Positions 7,149 to 15,745 of a stretch of 22,024 nt of DNA are shown here, one piece after another. The stretch lies in contig JARLHY010000088.1 of NCBI GenBank assembly GCA_031292015.1, positions 1-22,024 on the forward strand, written 5' to 3'. Below the pieces are notes generated by a model. The model made no database searches. It saw only the letters and a list, made by a program, of their open reading frames with translations, and had not been told where the DNA came from. The DNA comes from Negativicutes bacterium (GTDB lineage: Bacteria; Bacillota_C; Negativicutes; Sporomusales_B; JARLHX01). Within the stretch, counting starts at the first letter, position 1, and each line of letters opens with the position of its first letter. A program made the translations under genes and the position numbers.

Positions 7149-7682
7149 TCAGGCGGAAAACGCCGCGCCCTTCCTGAGGGCATCGATATTCTTGGCCAGG
7201 ATCTCGCTGTCTTTTTTCATTCTGTCCGACACCGCGCTCACAGCCATTTCAATGTCCAGTACTTGACTTTCGGCCACGCAACAGCCCAGCATGACCATAT
7301 TGGCGGCTTTTTCCGAGCCAATGGACGCGGCTATTTCATTGGTAGGCAGCCAGACCACTTTGATGTCGCTTCTGATCTCGCGCGGCGCGACCAGCGACTT
7401 GTTTACAATCAGCGTGCCGTTGGTTTTGACCCGATCCGCGAATTTCGCCAGCGACGGTTCATTCATCACAGCCACAATATCGGCTTGCTGCACTACAGGA
7501 GACCCGACTTCTTCGTCCGCCAGGACAACGGTGCAATTCGCCGTCCCACCGCGCTGCTCCGGTCCGTACGATGGATAAAATGTGGCATTCTTCCCGCCAT
7601 AAGCGGCTGAATGACCCAGCATCTTTCCGATCAACATGACCCCTTGCCCGCCGAATCCGGCGATCAGGAAGCTTTTCTCCAT
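7149..7682 (-). CDS. korC: 2-oxoacid:ferredoxin oxidoreductase, gamma subunit
   Basis: A 177-residue gamma subunit starting MEKSFLIAGFGGQGVMLIGK, the glycine-rich motif typical of this subunit (KorC/VorC). The ATG at 7680-7682 is preferred to a more upstream in-frame start because GGGGGAG lies at the right distance. Other family marks are FYPSYGPEQRGGTANCTV (about residues 39-56), where the gamma subunit contacts CoA or the other subunits. The enzyme as a whole is cytoplasmic, oxygen-sensitive, and oxidatively decarboxylates a 2-oxo acid to acyl-CoA while reducing ferredoxin. Gene order ferredoxin-alpha-beta-gamma and close spacing (32 bp from korB) support one complex. The same subunits occur in 2-oxoglutarate and 2-oxoisovalerate enzymes, so the substrate is open. 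Confidence 0.88.
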   Translation of the reverse strand: MEKSFLIAGFGGQGVMLIGKMLGHSAAYGGKNATFYPSYGPEQRGGTANCTVVLADEEVGSPVVQQADIVAVMNEPSLAKFADRVKTNGTLIVNKSLVAPREIRSDIKVVWLPTNEIAASIGSEKAANMVMLGCCVAESQVLDIEMAVSAVSDRMKKDSEILAKNIDALRKGAAFSA

Positions 7683-7714
7683 AAATATCTCCCCCTCTGC
7701 TTCATCCTTTGCTA

Positions 7715-8452
7715 TCACTGACGTACCTTAAATTCCCCCAAAGGATAATAAGGAATCATGTCATTTTCGATCATTGCCAGTGACTCTAACGGCTTCATAT
7801 GCCAGTTGGTAGGACAGTTGGACAATAGTTCGACAAAGCTGAACCCCTTGTTTTCCAGTTGCATTCTGAAGGCGGTTTCGATCCCTTTTGCCGCTTTAAG
7901 AATATTCGCAGGCGTGTTGAGGGCGAAACGGGCTACATAGGCAGGCGCTTCCAGCGTCGCGATAATCTCGGCCATTTTGATCGGATATCCGGCGACTTTG
8001 GGGTCCCGCCCGGCCGGAGAAGTGGTGGAAGTTTGCCCCACCAGTGTCGTAGGCGCCATTTGCCCGCCGGTCATGCCGTAAGTCGCATTATTGATGAACA
8101 GGGTCGTAATGTTCTCGCCGCGGTTGGCGCAGTGGATAATTTCCGAAGTGCCGATCGCCGCTAAATCGCCGTCGCCTTGATACGTGAAAACAAATCTGTC
8201 GGGGCGAATGCGCTTGACACCCGTTGCGACGGCCGGCGCCCGGCCGTGAGCGGCCGGAACCATATCCATATTGAAATAGGTGCGGGCCAGGCTGATGCAG
8301 CCAACCCCCATCACGGCTATGGTCTGTTCGCGTAGGCCCAGATTGTCAAGCGCTGACGCCAATAACTTCTGGGCCACGCCATGAAGACAACCCGGGCAGT
8401 AAGGGCTGCTGACCTGATTCAACGATTCTGATTTGGCGTAGATTTTCTGCAT
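7715..8452 (-). CDS. korB: 2-oxoacid:ferredoxin oxidoreductase, beta subunit (TPP-binding)
   Basis: A 245-residue thiamine-diphosphate subunit. The TPP/Mg2+ motif runs from GDGD (93-96) to NNATYGMTGGQ (121-131). Four cysteines are placed as in related enzymes to hold a [4Fe-4S] cluster: C19 and C22 (CPGC), C52 (GVGCISL) and C213 (SNCPTNW). The start ATG at 8450-8452 is one base past the alpha-subunit stop codon, and GGGAGGG inside the end of alpha is its ribosome site, so alpha and beta are translationally coupled. It carries the active site of the complex. Length is slightly short of the 270-290 residues common in 2-oxoglutarate enzymes and closer to the 2-oxoisovalerate (Vor) type, which hints at but does not prove a different substrate. 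Confidence 0.9.
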   Translation of the reverse strand: MQKIYAKSESLNQVSSPYCPGCLHGVAQKLLASALDNLGLREQTIAVMGVGCISLARTYFNMDMVPAAHGRAPAVATGVKRIRPDRFVFTYQGDGDLAAIGTSEIIHCANRGENITTLFINNATYGMTGGQMAPTTLVGQTSTTSPAGRDPKVAGYPIKMAEIIATLEAPAYVARFALNTPANILKAAKGIETAFRMQLENKGFSFVELLSNCPTNWHMKPLESLAMIENDMIPYYPLGEFKVRQ

Positions 8453-8453
8453 G

Positions 8454-9521
8454 TTATTTCCCTCCCTTACTGCAAACCTTTTTTACCTCAGCAACGATAT
8501 CCTGCGGCAAAGGCACACACCCGCCGTCACGCCCCAGGGAGTGGACGGGAATCCGGCAGCACATGGCAAGCTGAACGTCTTCCATCATCTGAACAGGTAT
8601 GCTCATCTCAACATCGAGAATCCCGCGTACCCTGGTCGAATCAAGCCGGGCATAGCTGGCAGAGGGGAACGGCTGTAAGGTAATGGGCCGGATCAGGCCG
8701 GCTTTTATGCCTTCTTTCCGCAGCTCTTTAACCGCTGTTTTGGCTATCCTGGCGCAAGTCCCGTAACCGGTGACAATGAACTCGGCATCATCCACCAGGT
8801 ACTCTTCCACGTGCACATCCTTCTTCTTCCAGCTCTCGTATAAACCGGCCTTAAAAATTTTGTATTGTTCCCATGTTGCGTTGTCAACCGCCGAATTCTT
8901 TATGATCCGGGGCGCGCGGGCCACGCAGCCGTCGGCAACCCAACCGCTTTTGTCCGGAAAAACCGTCTTGAATTCCGGCAAAACCACCGATTCCATCATT
9001 ACGCCAATAATACCGTCAGCCAGAACGATGACCGGATTACGGTCCCTGTCCGCATATTCAAAGGCCTCATAGGTCAGATCCACGGCCTCCTGGACATTAT
9101 AGGGCGCGAATACCATCGTCTTGTAGCCGCCATGTCCGGATGCTTTCACAGAGAACCAATAGTCGGTCTGGGCCGGCGATATTTTTCCCATGCCGGGTCC
9201 CGACCGGGAAACATTGACAATGACCGCCGGCAGGTCGGCGGATGCCAGGTACGATATTCCCTCGGCCTTGAGGGCAATTCCCGGCCCCGAGGAAGAGGTC
9301 ATAACCCGGGCTCCTACCGCCGCGGCGCCATAGAGCATATTGATTGATGCAATTTCACTTTCGCCCTGGATGAAAGTTTTTCCAAGCTCAGGCATTCTCC
9401 TGGACAAGTATTCCGGCAGCTCGTTTTGCGGCGTAATCGGATATCCGGCGTAGAACGAGCATCCGGCCCGGATTGCTGCCTCGGCGATCGCTTCACATCC
9501 ATTGATAAACTGTTTCTTCAT
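8454..9521 (-). CDS. korA: 2-oxoacid:ferredoxin oxidoreductase, alpha subunit (VorB/KorA type)
   Basis: A 355-residue alpha subunit. The N-terminal pyrimidine-binding domain shows YAGYPITPQNELPEYL (about 24-39) and the loop TSSSGPGIALKAEGISYL (about 75-92). The C-terminal transketolase-like domain includes EEYLVDDAEFIVTGYGTCARI. In the holoenzyme this subunit completes the thiamine site with the beta subunit. The ATG at 9519-9521 follows GGAGGGG. It lies 27 bp after the ferredoxin gene and its stop is directly followed by the beta start. Length and motifs match proteins usually named VorB (2-oxoisovalerate) or KorA (2-oxoglutarate); in this sugar-acid context another 2-oxo acid is equally possible. 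Confidence 0.9.
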   Translation of the reverse strand: MKKQFINGCEAIAEAAIRAGCSFYAGYPITPQNELPEYLSRRMPELGKTFIQGESEIASINMLYGAAAVGARVMTSSSGPGIALKAEGISYLASADLPAVIVNVSRSGPGMGKISPAQTDYWFSVKASGHGGYKTMVFAPYNVQEAVDLTYEAFEYADRDRNPVIVLADGIIGVMMESVVLPEFKTVFPDKSGWVADGCVARAPRIIKNSAVDNATWEQYKIFKAGLYESWKKKDVHVEEYLVDDAEFIVTGYGTCARIAKTAVKELRKEGIKAGLIRPITLQPFPSASYARLDSTRVRGILDVEMSIPVQMMEDVQLAMCCRIPVHSLGRDGGCVPLPQDIVAEVKKVCSKGGK

Positions 9522-9548
9522 TTTTTCTACCCCTCCTCAACAATGAAA

Positions 9549-9752
9549 TTACTTATAGACCTCAATGGCCGCATCGGGACAAATAATCGCGCAGATTTTA
9601 CAGCCGGTGCATTTGTTCTCCTCTATCTGATAAGCGAAAGAGTAACCTTTGGCGTTTGTTTCTTTTTTCATCCCCACAATTTTCCGCGGACAAAAATGGA
9701 CACAATAGCCACAACCTTTGCACAGTTCCTTGTCTACATCAATTTTAGACAT
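9549..9752 (-). CDS. korD: Two-cluster ferredoxin subunit of the 2-oxoacid oxidoreductase
   Basis: A 67-residue protein with two classical CxxCxxCxxxCP repeats: CKGCGYCVHFCP (about residues 11-22) and CTGCKICAIICP (about 48-59). It should carry two [4Fe-4S] clusters and pass electrons from the thiamine active site to free ferredoxin. The ATG at 9750-9752 has GAGGAGG upstream. It is the first of the four kor genes; the 66-bp gap from the preceding LarA-like gene is the second longest within this run, apart from which the spacing suggests one transcript. Confidence 0.92.
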   Translation of the reverse strand: MSKIDVDKELCKGCGYCVHFCPRKIVGMKKETNAKGYSFAYQIEENKCTGCKICAIICPDAAIEVYK

Positions 9753-9818
9753 TTTGTCCTCCTCAGTATGATATTTTCGCAGAACTAAACCTTGAGTGAC
9801 CGGTTGGCGTACAGCCGT

Positions 9819-11102
9819 TTACCAGGCACCGATATCGGTAAGATTGCCGTTTGGATCAAACACCCAATCCTCGGGCTGGCCGGTCACCGTTATGTCCGGA
9901 TGCCGCTGCGCTTCGTCCAGCATAACCTCAGAGATGTAGATTTCGCCGAGATGAAGGGTGTTGGGAATACGTACGATCCGGACTTTTTCCGGCCTGGAGA
10001 CAAGCGAGGTCTTGACGGCGCCTTGAACAGCCATACGGTCCGACGCCATGATCAGCGGGATCCGTGCCGATTCCACCACCGTTGCTGTAATAACATTGGC
10101 GTAGGTACTGTCCAATTCGAGTTTGTCAAAAAAACGGCGGGTGGTAAAATGGGCGTTTCCGATTCCTGTGGCATTCCCGTGACTGCGCTCGGTGAGATCG
10201 AGGGCGACGATCCGCGTTGGACGAGGTCCGACCGAAACGTCCCGGGTGGGCGCACGCCCGGTGACATGCGGATCCATTCCCCCGCCGGAGAATTCTTTGC
10301 CCAGTTGATCGACAATAAGAATATCCAGTGGCTGCAGCAATATTTTGGGCATATTTGCTTTAGCCGCGACAAGCAGGTCCGGCTCGGTCGCAAAAATCTT
10401 TCCCGCCGGCACCACAACAATTCTGGCAATCTTTTCGCAGGCATTTTCGATGGTGCCGACACCAAACAGATAGGCGGCTTTCTTTATGTGAATGCCCGCC
10501 ATCTTGACGATGTTATCGGCCATATATCTGAACCCCAGCGCATGACAGGAGGCCGCTCCTTTGTGCTTGCCCAGACCGATGGTCATCATCTTGACCAGGC
10601 CGCTTTCATACGCGCCGCTGAAGGCGGTATGGGCCTTGATCCGGTTGATCACCACAATGCCGTCGGCTTCAAAGGCGTGTCTGTCGATAAGCACCGGCAG
10701 GCCATTTTCCAAAACGCCCAATTCCACGGTATCCATGGAAGAAACAATCGGGCAGCCGGAACTTGCCTCGGTTATGCCCAGACTGGCCAGCATTTCCGTT
10801 TGCCCTTCAGCGGTGGCGCCGCCGTGGCTCCCCATCGCCGGCACGATGAATGGCACCGCGCCGCATTTTTTCAGTTCCTCAACCACAACCCTGACGATCA
10901 GGGGGATTTCCGCGACCCCGCGGCTCCCAACCGCCACAGCGATCCGCATTCCCGGCCTGATCTGTCCGGTAACCCCGGCTTGGGCAATTTCGCCCCGTAA
11001 TACTCCGGCAACATCCTGAATTTCAGTGGCGGAAAAATTTTGCCTGACTTTTATCATTCGCGGCAGGGGAACATCCTGGAGAAGTTCCGTGAGGATTCCC
11101 AT
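9819..11102 (-). CDS. Divergent LarA-superfamily protein, candidate nickel-pincer dependent isomerase
   Basis: A 427-residue protein of the LarA-like N-terminal domain family (DUF2088), clearly different from the LarA at 837-2105. Possible counterparts of the NPN site are H93 (MGSHGGAT, like LarA H108), H158 (IKAHTAF, like H174), K171 (SGLVKMM, like the cofactor-bearing K184) and H180 or H187 (like H200). It resembles the longer group of predicted NPN-dependent isomerases rather than true lactate racemases. The ATG at 11100-11102 is chosen over an upstream in-frame start because AAGGAGG sits 9 bp in front. It is placed between two carrier genes and the kor genes, so an isomerisation step between uptake and dehydration/oxidation is a sensible guess. 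No member-specific function can be read from the sequence. Confidence 0.8.
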   Translation of the reverse strand: MGILTELLQDVPLPRMIKVRQNFSATEIQDVAGVLRGEIAQAGVTGQIRPGMRIAVAVGSRGVAEIPLIVRVVVEELKKCGAVPFIVPAMGSHGGATAEGQTEMLASLGITEASSGCPIVSSMDTVELGVLENGLPVLIDRHAFEADGIVVINRIKAHTAFSGAYESGLVKMMTIGLGKHKGAASCHALGFRYMADNIVKMAGIHIKKAAYLFGVGTIENACEKIARIVVVPAGKIFATEPDLLVAAKANMPKILLQPLDILIVDQLGKEFSGGGMDPHVTGRAPTRDVSVGPRPTRIVALDLTERSHGNATGIGNAHFTTRRFFDKLELDSTYANVITATVVESARIPLIMASDRMAVQGAVKTSLVSRPEKVRIVRIPNTLHLGEIYISEVMLDEAQRHPDITVTGQPEDWVFDPNGNLTDIGAW

Positions 11103-11124
11103 TTTCAGCGGCCTCCTTCCCAAA

Positions 11125-12393
11125 TCAATATTTTTGCACAACCAGGATTGCGGCCACTCCCGCGGCCAGCATGCCCGCTCCCACCAGCAGAAACAACCCG
11201 TTGGCGTAATTTCCGGTCATGCTGATGACAAAGCCGATCAGCACCGGGGAAATCGACGAAAGAATGGCGGTTACTCCGTTCATGATGCCCCCGGCGGTTG
11301 ACAGCGACTTGGTGGGCACCAAGCCCTGCAGCAAAGTCCAGGCTGCAGGCGCCGCCATATTACAGACAGCGAAAGCAAGGGCCAGCAGAATTGCCGCCTC
11401 ATACTTGCCGGGAACGACGGCAGCCCAGTAAACCCCCAGCCCGCCAAAAAACATAGCCGCAAATAGAAAGGGCGCGCTGCGGCCGGTACGGTCGATGGCC
11501 CAGCCGGTAACCGCCTTGCTCACAATCGCGAGAATGAACGGCAACGAGGCCATCCAGCCCATTTCCCCCCACGAAAATCCCCGCGCCGATTTCAAATAAC
11601 TGGGCAACCAGGATACGAAGCCCCAGAACATGAAATTCAGGGACACATACCAGTACACTAGCAGCCAATACCGATAGTTTGAAATAAAGGGCTTGATCCG
11701 CTGCAGCAACGTTTCTTTGACCGTCGCTTTGGACTGGTCCAGCCCGCTTTCAATATGTTGCAGTTCCAGGGCGTTTACTTTTTTATGCTCTCTGGGGGTG
11801 TCGGCGGTATGAAACCACAGAAGATACAGTGGAATCAAAGTAAGAAAGGTAGCGGCATGAAAGCTCTCCCGCCACCCAAATGTAACAATGACATAAGCAA
11901 AAATCGGCATCGCCAGGGCCGGCCCCAGTGACTGACCGATAATCCAGGCTGCGTTGGCCCGGCCGCGTTCCTGCCCGGGAAACCAGTTCTTGACAAGCAG
12001 TCCTTGCATCGGGTAGTAAAACCCTTCGCCAATTCCCAGAATGATTCTGCTGGCGATGAGTACAGCAAAGCTGCCGGCGATGCCCCCCACCGACAGAGCC
12101 ACGCACCACAGGACAACCGAAGCAAGCATCGCCTTGCGGGGTCCGAAATAATCTCCCAGCGGGCTTAAGGTTAAGTTGGCCACGCCATAAGCAATCAAAA
12201 AGGTCGACATCATCATCCCGATCTGAATCGGTTGGCCTTTGATCCCCATATCGTTCAAAAATATTTCATTTGCGGCTAAAACAGAGACATTCACGCGGTC
12301 CAGATAGGCCACCATGATACCGATCAACAAAACCGCCAGAATGATAAAGCGCTGCCTTGTCGGATTTTGTGCGGTTAGATTCTGATCCGTCAT
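11125..12393 (-). CDS. MFS carrier, anion:cation symporter (ACS) type, paralogue 2
   Basis: A 422-residue twelve-helix carrier. AYLDRVNVSVLAAN in helix 1 and SPLGDYFGPRKAM between helices 2 and 3 are the ACS motifs. The start MTDQNLTAQ (ATG 12391-12393) is preferred to upstream in-frame codons because AGGAGG lies 8 bp before it and the length then matches its paralogues. It follows the third carrier after 58 bp and precedes the LarA-like gene after 22 bp. It is closer to paralogue 1 in helix 1 (DRVNVSV) than paralogue 3 is (DRVNTSV). Probable substrate is a carboxylate such as an aldonate, aldarate or small hydroxy acid. Two near-copies in tandem may cover different stereoisomers, uptake and export, or different affinities. 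Confidence 0.9.
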   Translation of the reverse strand: MTDQNLTAQNPTRQRFIILAVLLIGIMVAYLDRVNVSVLAANEIFLNDMGIKGQPIQIGMMMSTFLIAYGVANLTLSPLGDYFGPRKAMLASVVLWCVALSVGGIAGSFAVLIASRIILGIGEGFYYPMQGLLVKNWFPGQERGRANAAWIIGQSLGPALAMPIFAYVIVTFGWRESFHAATFLTLIPLYLLWFHTADTPREHKKVNALELQHIESGLDQSKATVKETLLQRIKPFISNYRYWLLVYWYVSLNFMFWGFVSWLPSYLKSARGFSWGEMGWMASLPFILAIVSKAVTGWAIDRTGRSAPFLFAAMFFGGLGVYWAAVVPGKYEAAILLALAFAVCNMAAPAAWTLLQGLVPTKSLSTAGGIMNGVTAILSSISPVLIGFVISMTGNYANGLFLLVGAGMLAAGVAAILVVQKY

Positions 12394-12451
12394 TTCCTTG
12401 CCTCCTGTGGTGTAGTGTGCAGCCATCCGGCGCCGCATCCTTGCATTGGAA

Positions 12452-13744
12452 TCAATATTTTTGATAAGCCAGAACTGCGGCGGCTCCTGATGCAATCAAC
12501 CCGGCGCCCACCAGCACAAATAAACCGCTGGCATAGCTTCCGGTAACGCCGATGACAAAGCCGATCAGTACCGGCATGATCGCCGACATGAATTGGGAAA
12601 TTCCGTTCATCACTCCGGCGGCGGTCGTAACCGTGTTGCTCTGGACAAGTTTCTGCAGCAAAGTCCAGGCCACCGATGTGGCCATCGAAGTAGTGCCGAA
12701 AGCGCAGGCCAGCAGCAGTGCCGACGGATATTTCCCCGGAACGGTGGCAGCCAGATAGATGAATACGGCGCCGCAAAACAGAGCAGCCAAAAGGAAAGGC
12801 GCGCATTTGCCGGTGCGGTCGTTCAGCCAGCCGTTAACCGCCTTGGTAATGACGGTGAGGATAAACGGCAGTGACGCCAGCCATCCCATCTCCTCCCAGG
12901 TGAAACCCCGGGCCGTCTTCAGATAGACAGGCAGCCACGACACCAGTCCCCAGTACATGGCCGACATCGTCATATACCAGTAAACTAGCAGCCAATAACG
13001 GTAATTGGTGAAGAACGGCTTCATCCGTTGCCAGTATGTCGTATTTTCTTTGCTCTGCTGCTCTTTGGCCAAACCGGCCTCGATATACTGCAGTTCAAGA
13101 GCGTTGACCTTTTTGTTCTGTTGAGGCGTGTCGGTTAAAAAGAACCACAGAAGAATGAGAGGAATTAAGGTCAGGACTGTTGCCAGATGAAAGCTATCCC
13201 GCCAGCCATACGTGCCGATGATATAGGCAAAAAACGGCATGGCGATGGCCGGAGCGGCCGATTGGCCGATAACCCAGGCGGCGTTGGCCCGGCCGCGTTC
13301 CTGCGGGGGAAACCAGTTTTTGATCACCGTGCTCTGCAAAGGATAATACCAGCCTTCACCGATGCCCAGGATAATTCTGGAGGCAATCAGCATGGTAAAT
13401 CCGCCGGCGATCCCCCCCACAAAAAGGGATATGCACCAAAAGGAAACCGCGGCCAGCATCGCTTTGCGAGCCCCCCACAAATCCCCCAGCGGACTTAAAA
13501 TAACCCCGGCAACGCCATAGGCGGCCAAAAACGACGACATCATCATCCCAATCTTGATTGGTTGCCCCTTTATGGCCATATCGAGCAGAAAACTGTCGTT
13601 TGCGGCCAAGACAGAAGTATTGACGCGATCCAGATAAGCGATCATGATGCTGATGAACAAGATCGCCGCCATAATAAAACGCTGCTTCGTCGGTTTTTCC
13701 GGCACCGCATTGGCGGGCTGAGTACCAACATTTTGAACTGACAA
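12452..13744 (-). CDS. MFS carrier, anion:cation symporter (ACS) type, paralogue 3, TTG start
   Basis: A 430-residue twelve-helix carrier with AYLDRVNTSVLAAN in helix 1 and SPLGDLWGARKAM as the motif-A loop; the loop has GAR where the two paralogues have GPR. The start is a TTG (13742-13744): GGGGGAG lies six bases upstream, while the nearby ATG at 13747-13749 is out of frame and too close to that site. A rare start codon may lower its expression relative to paralogue 2. It is the first gene of the run MFS-MFS-LarA-like-kor-dehydratase-gntR, and follows a 242-bp gap after the chemoreceptor gene. ACS family membership is secure from the motifs; the transported acid is unknown. Confidence 0.88.
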   Translation of the reverse strand: MSVQNVGTQPANAVPEKPTKQRFIMAAILFISIMIAYLDRVNTSVLAANDSFLLDMAIKGQPIKIGMMMSSFLAAYGVAGVILSPLGDLWGARKAMLAAVSFWCISLFVGGIAGGFTMLIASRIILGIGEGWYYPLQSTVIKNWFPPQERGRANAAWVIGQSAAPAIAMPFFAYIIGTYGWRDSFHLATVLTLIPLILLWFFLTDTPQQNKKVNALELQYIEAGLAKEQQSKENTTYWQRMKPFFTNYRYWLLVYWYMTMSAMYWGLVSWLPVYLKTARGFTWEEMGWLASLPFILTVITKAVNGWLNDRTGKCAPFLLAALFCGAVFIYLAATVPGKYPSALLLACAFGTTSMATSVAWTLLQKLVQSNTVTTAAGVMNGISQFMSAIMPVLIGFVIGVTGSYASGLFVLVGAGLIASGAAAVLAYQKY

Positions 13745-13986
13745 TCCATTCTCCCCCTCTTGATGTGAAAATCCTGCTACGGTATTCGCATCAATTTAGC
13801 AACAGTCATTACTTCATCCCAGACTCGTTTCTTCCGGGCGGTACAGGAGATGTCCAGGCAGGATAACGGCCGAAGCCATCCCGCGAAGACAGCCTTCAGG
13901 CTATTCCGGAAACTCGGGCCCTTCTTTTTTGATCCATAACTGTCCGGACATCCACCAGGTGCCCAATCCTGTTTCATGAGCCGGCG
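13745..13986. other. Gap before the MFS/kor run
   Basis: 242 bp without a convincing gene. A 66-codon minus-strand frame (13777-13977) exists but has no ribosome site, no family resemblance and odd composition (many Cys, Trp, Arg), so I do not call it. No terminator with a T-run and no clear -35/-10 were found, so read-through from the chemoreceptor gene remains possible. The last 15 bases hold the ribosome site of the TTG-started carrier. Confidence 0.4.
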
Positions 13987-14889
13987 TCAGAAATCATCTG
14001 CCCTTTCGTCCAACCGATGGGCCATCATCCGCAATTCCTCCGTCGCCTGTGCCATCGCGGCAATGGCCTGGGCTACCTGGGCTATGCCTTCTTCCACCCG
14101 GCTGATCTGGCCGTAAGTACTGGCGCTGTCGGTTTGAATTTCCTGCACTACCGCGCTGATTTTCGAAATCGATTCGGTACTGCTGACCGCCAGCTTGCGG
14201 ATTTCGTCGGCAACCACACCGAAGCCCCGGCCCTGCTCACCCACTCGGGCCGCCTCTATCGCCGCGTTAAGTCCCAGCAAATTGGTCTGGCCGGCAATTT
14301 CCCGGATGAACCCGAGAACGCGATTGGTTTCCAGCACCCTGGTCTGCGAGTCTGCCGCCATTTCTGCCACGGTTCGGATAACGCCGCTCATTTCCTGTGA
14401 CTGGGCGGTTATCTCTTCCGCGGTACTTGCCAAAGTACTGATGCTGTGCAGTAATTTGCCGGCCATTTCCTTCAGGGCTTCCTGGCGGCCCAGCGACTGG
14501 GTAATGGCGATGGCGCCGATAATTTCGCCCTGACTGTTATGGACGGCTCCAACCTTCACGGTATAAGGAACACCCTGCAGCTTTTTATCAAACCGCGCCG
14601 TTACCTGCTGCAGTTTTTCGTCCAACAGCTTCCTCAAACCCGAGCCTTCTTTGATCCGTCCGTGGATGCGGCTGTGAAAGTCAAGATCCTTCGCCGGACT
14701 GTACATCAAGATTTTGTCCCGGTCGGTCAGCATGACCCCCACTTCATTATCCAGCGCCCGCTGCACCATCGGCAAAACAGCAGCCACTTGCTCCAAGGTG
14801 GCTTCATCATCGGACTTTTGGCAAAACGATTTATCCGGCGGGGAACTGGCGTCGCATCCCCGTTCCGCCTGACGGTCCTGTGTTGCCAT
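13987..14889 (-). CDS. Cytoplasmic methyl-accepting chemotaxis-type signalling protein
   Basis: A 300-residue protein without any membrane segment. An N-terminal sensor part (about residues 30-150; [39 protein letters not shown]) looks like the small PAS/Cache-like input found in soluble receptors of sporulating anaerobes. The C-terminal helical hairpin contains the conserved receptor tip [19 protein letters not shown]...[20 protein letters not shown] (about 195-235) that contacts CheA and CheW. The signalling domain is short, ending soon after the tip-returning helix. It starts 4 bp after the DUF169 stop, so the two are co-expressed, apparently to sense a metabolite or redox state linked to the GlcDF/DUF169 genes. 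The ligand is unknown. Some proteins of this kind regulate functions other than motility. Confidence 0.85.
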   Translation of the reverse strand: MATQDRQAERGCDASSPPDKSFCQKSDDEATLEQVAAVLPMVQRALDNEVGVMLTDRDKILMYSPAKDLDFHSRIHGRIKEGSGLRKLLDEKLQQVTARFDKKLQGVPYTVKVGAVHNSQGEIIGAIAITQSLGRQEALKEMAGKLLHSISTLASTAEEITAQSQEMSGVIRTVAEMAADSQTRVLETNRVLGFIREIAGQTNLLGLNAAIEAARVGEQGRGFGVVADEIRKLAVSSTESISKISAVVQEIQTDSASTYGQISRVEEGIAQVAQAIAAMAQATEELRMMAHRLDERADDF

Positions 14890-14893
14890 AGCC

Positions 14894-15682
14894 CTATTTA
14901 TCCTGCTCTTCAGGCAAAATCGACCAATAATAGTCAGGGAATTTCGGCTCCGCCATCAAGCCGAAGAACGGGGTCGGATAGCGAATCAGCCCCTGCTTGT
15001 GGACAGCCTCGACGCCATAAGAAAAATCGGCAAATTGATTCGCCGGAATGGAAAATATCAATTCGTCATCCTGGCAAATGGCAAACACCCGTTCACCGCC
15101 GCTGGGAACAATCAGGGAACATTCTCCTTCCAGATAGGTCCGGGCGATATACGAGCTGCAGGCCAGTCTGCCAAACGACCTGCTGGATACGCCTTTGCCG
15201 CTTTTATAATTCGCCCCCTGAACCATTCTGGCAACTTGGGCGGCATTGCCATAAACCAGTACAACATCAGGCTCGAATTCGGCTTTGTCCAGCGGCGCCA
15301 GCCACAGCTCTTTCAGCATCCCCTGCGGCAGCTTGGCGTTAGCCTGCTCCATCATTGCTCCGGCCTCGACCGAATCGGCATAGCCCGGGCAGGCAACCTT
15401 GCCGCGGTTGAGTTCCTCCGGCGATTCATAGCCCATCAGGACGATTCCTACCGGGCAGGCATGATCCTGGCGATCAAGAATCATCGTCCATCCGTATCTT
15501 CGCGCCAAAGCGACCCCCTGACACAACGCAATGGGATGCCCCAATGCCTCCTTGGGTTTTTTCGCTTTGGCCGGCCTTGCCGTTTCATCCTGGTCCAGAA
15601 CCAGTTTGACGGCGACCGGAAAGGTTGTGGGACGGATATAGGTGGTAATCGCCTTAAAAAGTTTTTGCACACCTTCTGTCAT
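14894..15682 (-). CDS. DUF169 family protein, function unknown
   Basis: A 262-residue soluble protein of the DUF169 family. The N-terminal third contains a cysteine-bearing segment ([15 protein letters not shown], then [10 protein letters not shown]) and later VACPGYAD and [11 protein letters not shown], a recurring Cys pattern in the family that could bind a metal or cofactor; this is a suggestion, not established. The ATG at 15680-15682 is preceded by GGAGGAACAAAAAC. It is separated from glcF by 179 bp that include a copy of the composite IclR-like motif (15746-15771) and is followed at 4 bp by the chemoreceptor gene. DUF169 genes are frequent in anaerobes and archaea without known activity, so the link here to a 2-hydroxyacid oxidase and a sensor is the main clue. 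Confidence 0.85.
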   Translation of the reverse strand: MTEGVQKLFKAITTYIRPTTFPVAVKLVLDQDETARPAKAKKPKEALGHPIALCQGVALARRYGWTMILDRQDHACPVGIVLMGYESPEELNRGKVACPGYADSVEAGAMMEQANAKLPQGMLKELWLAPLDKAEFEPDVVLVYGNAAQVARMVQGANYKSGKGVSSRSFGRLACSSYIARTYLEGECSLIVPSGGERVFAICQDDELIFSIPANQFADFSYGVEAVHKQGLIRYPTPFFGLMAEPKFPDYYWSILPEEQDK

Positions 15683-15745
15683 GTTTTTGTTCCTCCTTCG
15701 ATTTTAAGTCGTTTCAGCTTTTTCGTTATGTTCACCCAAAGCATC

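Noticed and set aside
9792..11000. 402-codon plus-strand open frame
   Set aside because: Antisense shadow of the LarA-like gene; rich in His, Arg and Gly with no domain pattern.
13777..13977. 66-codon minus-strand frame between the chemoreceptor and the third carrier
   Set aside because: No ribosome site and unusual composition with several Cys and Trp; treated as untranslated leader.
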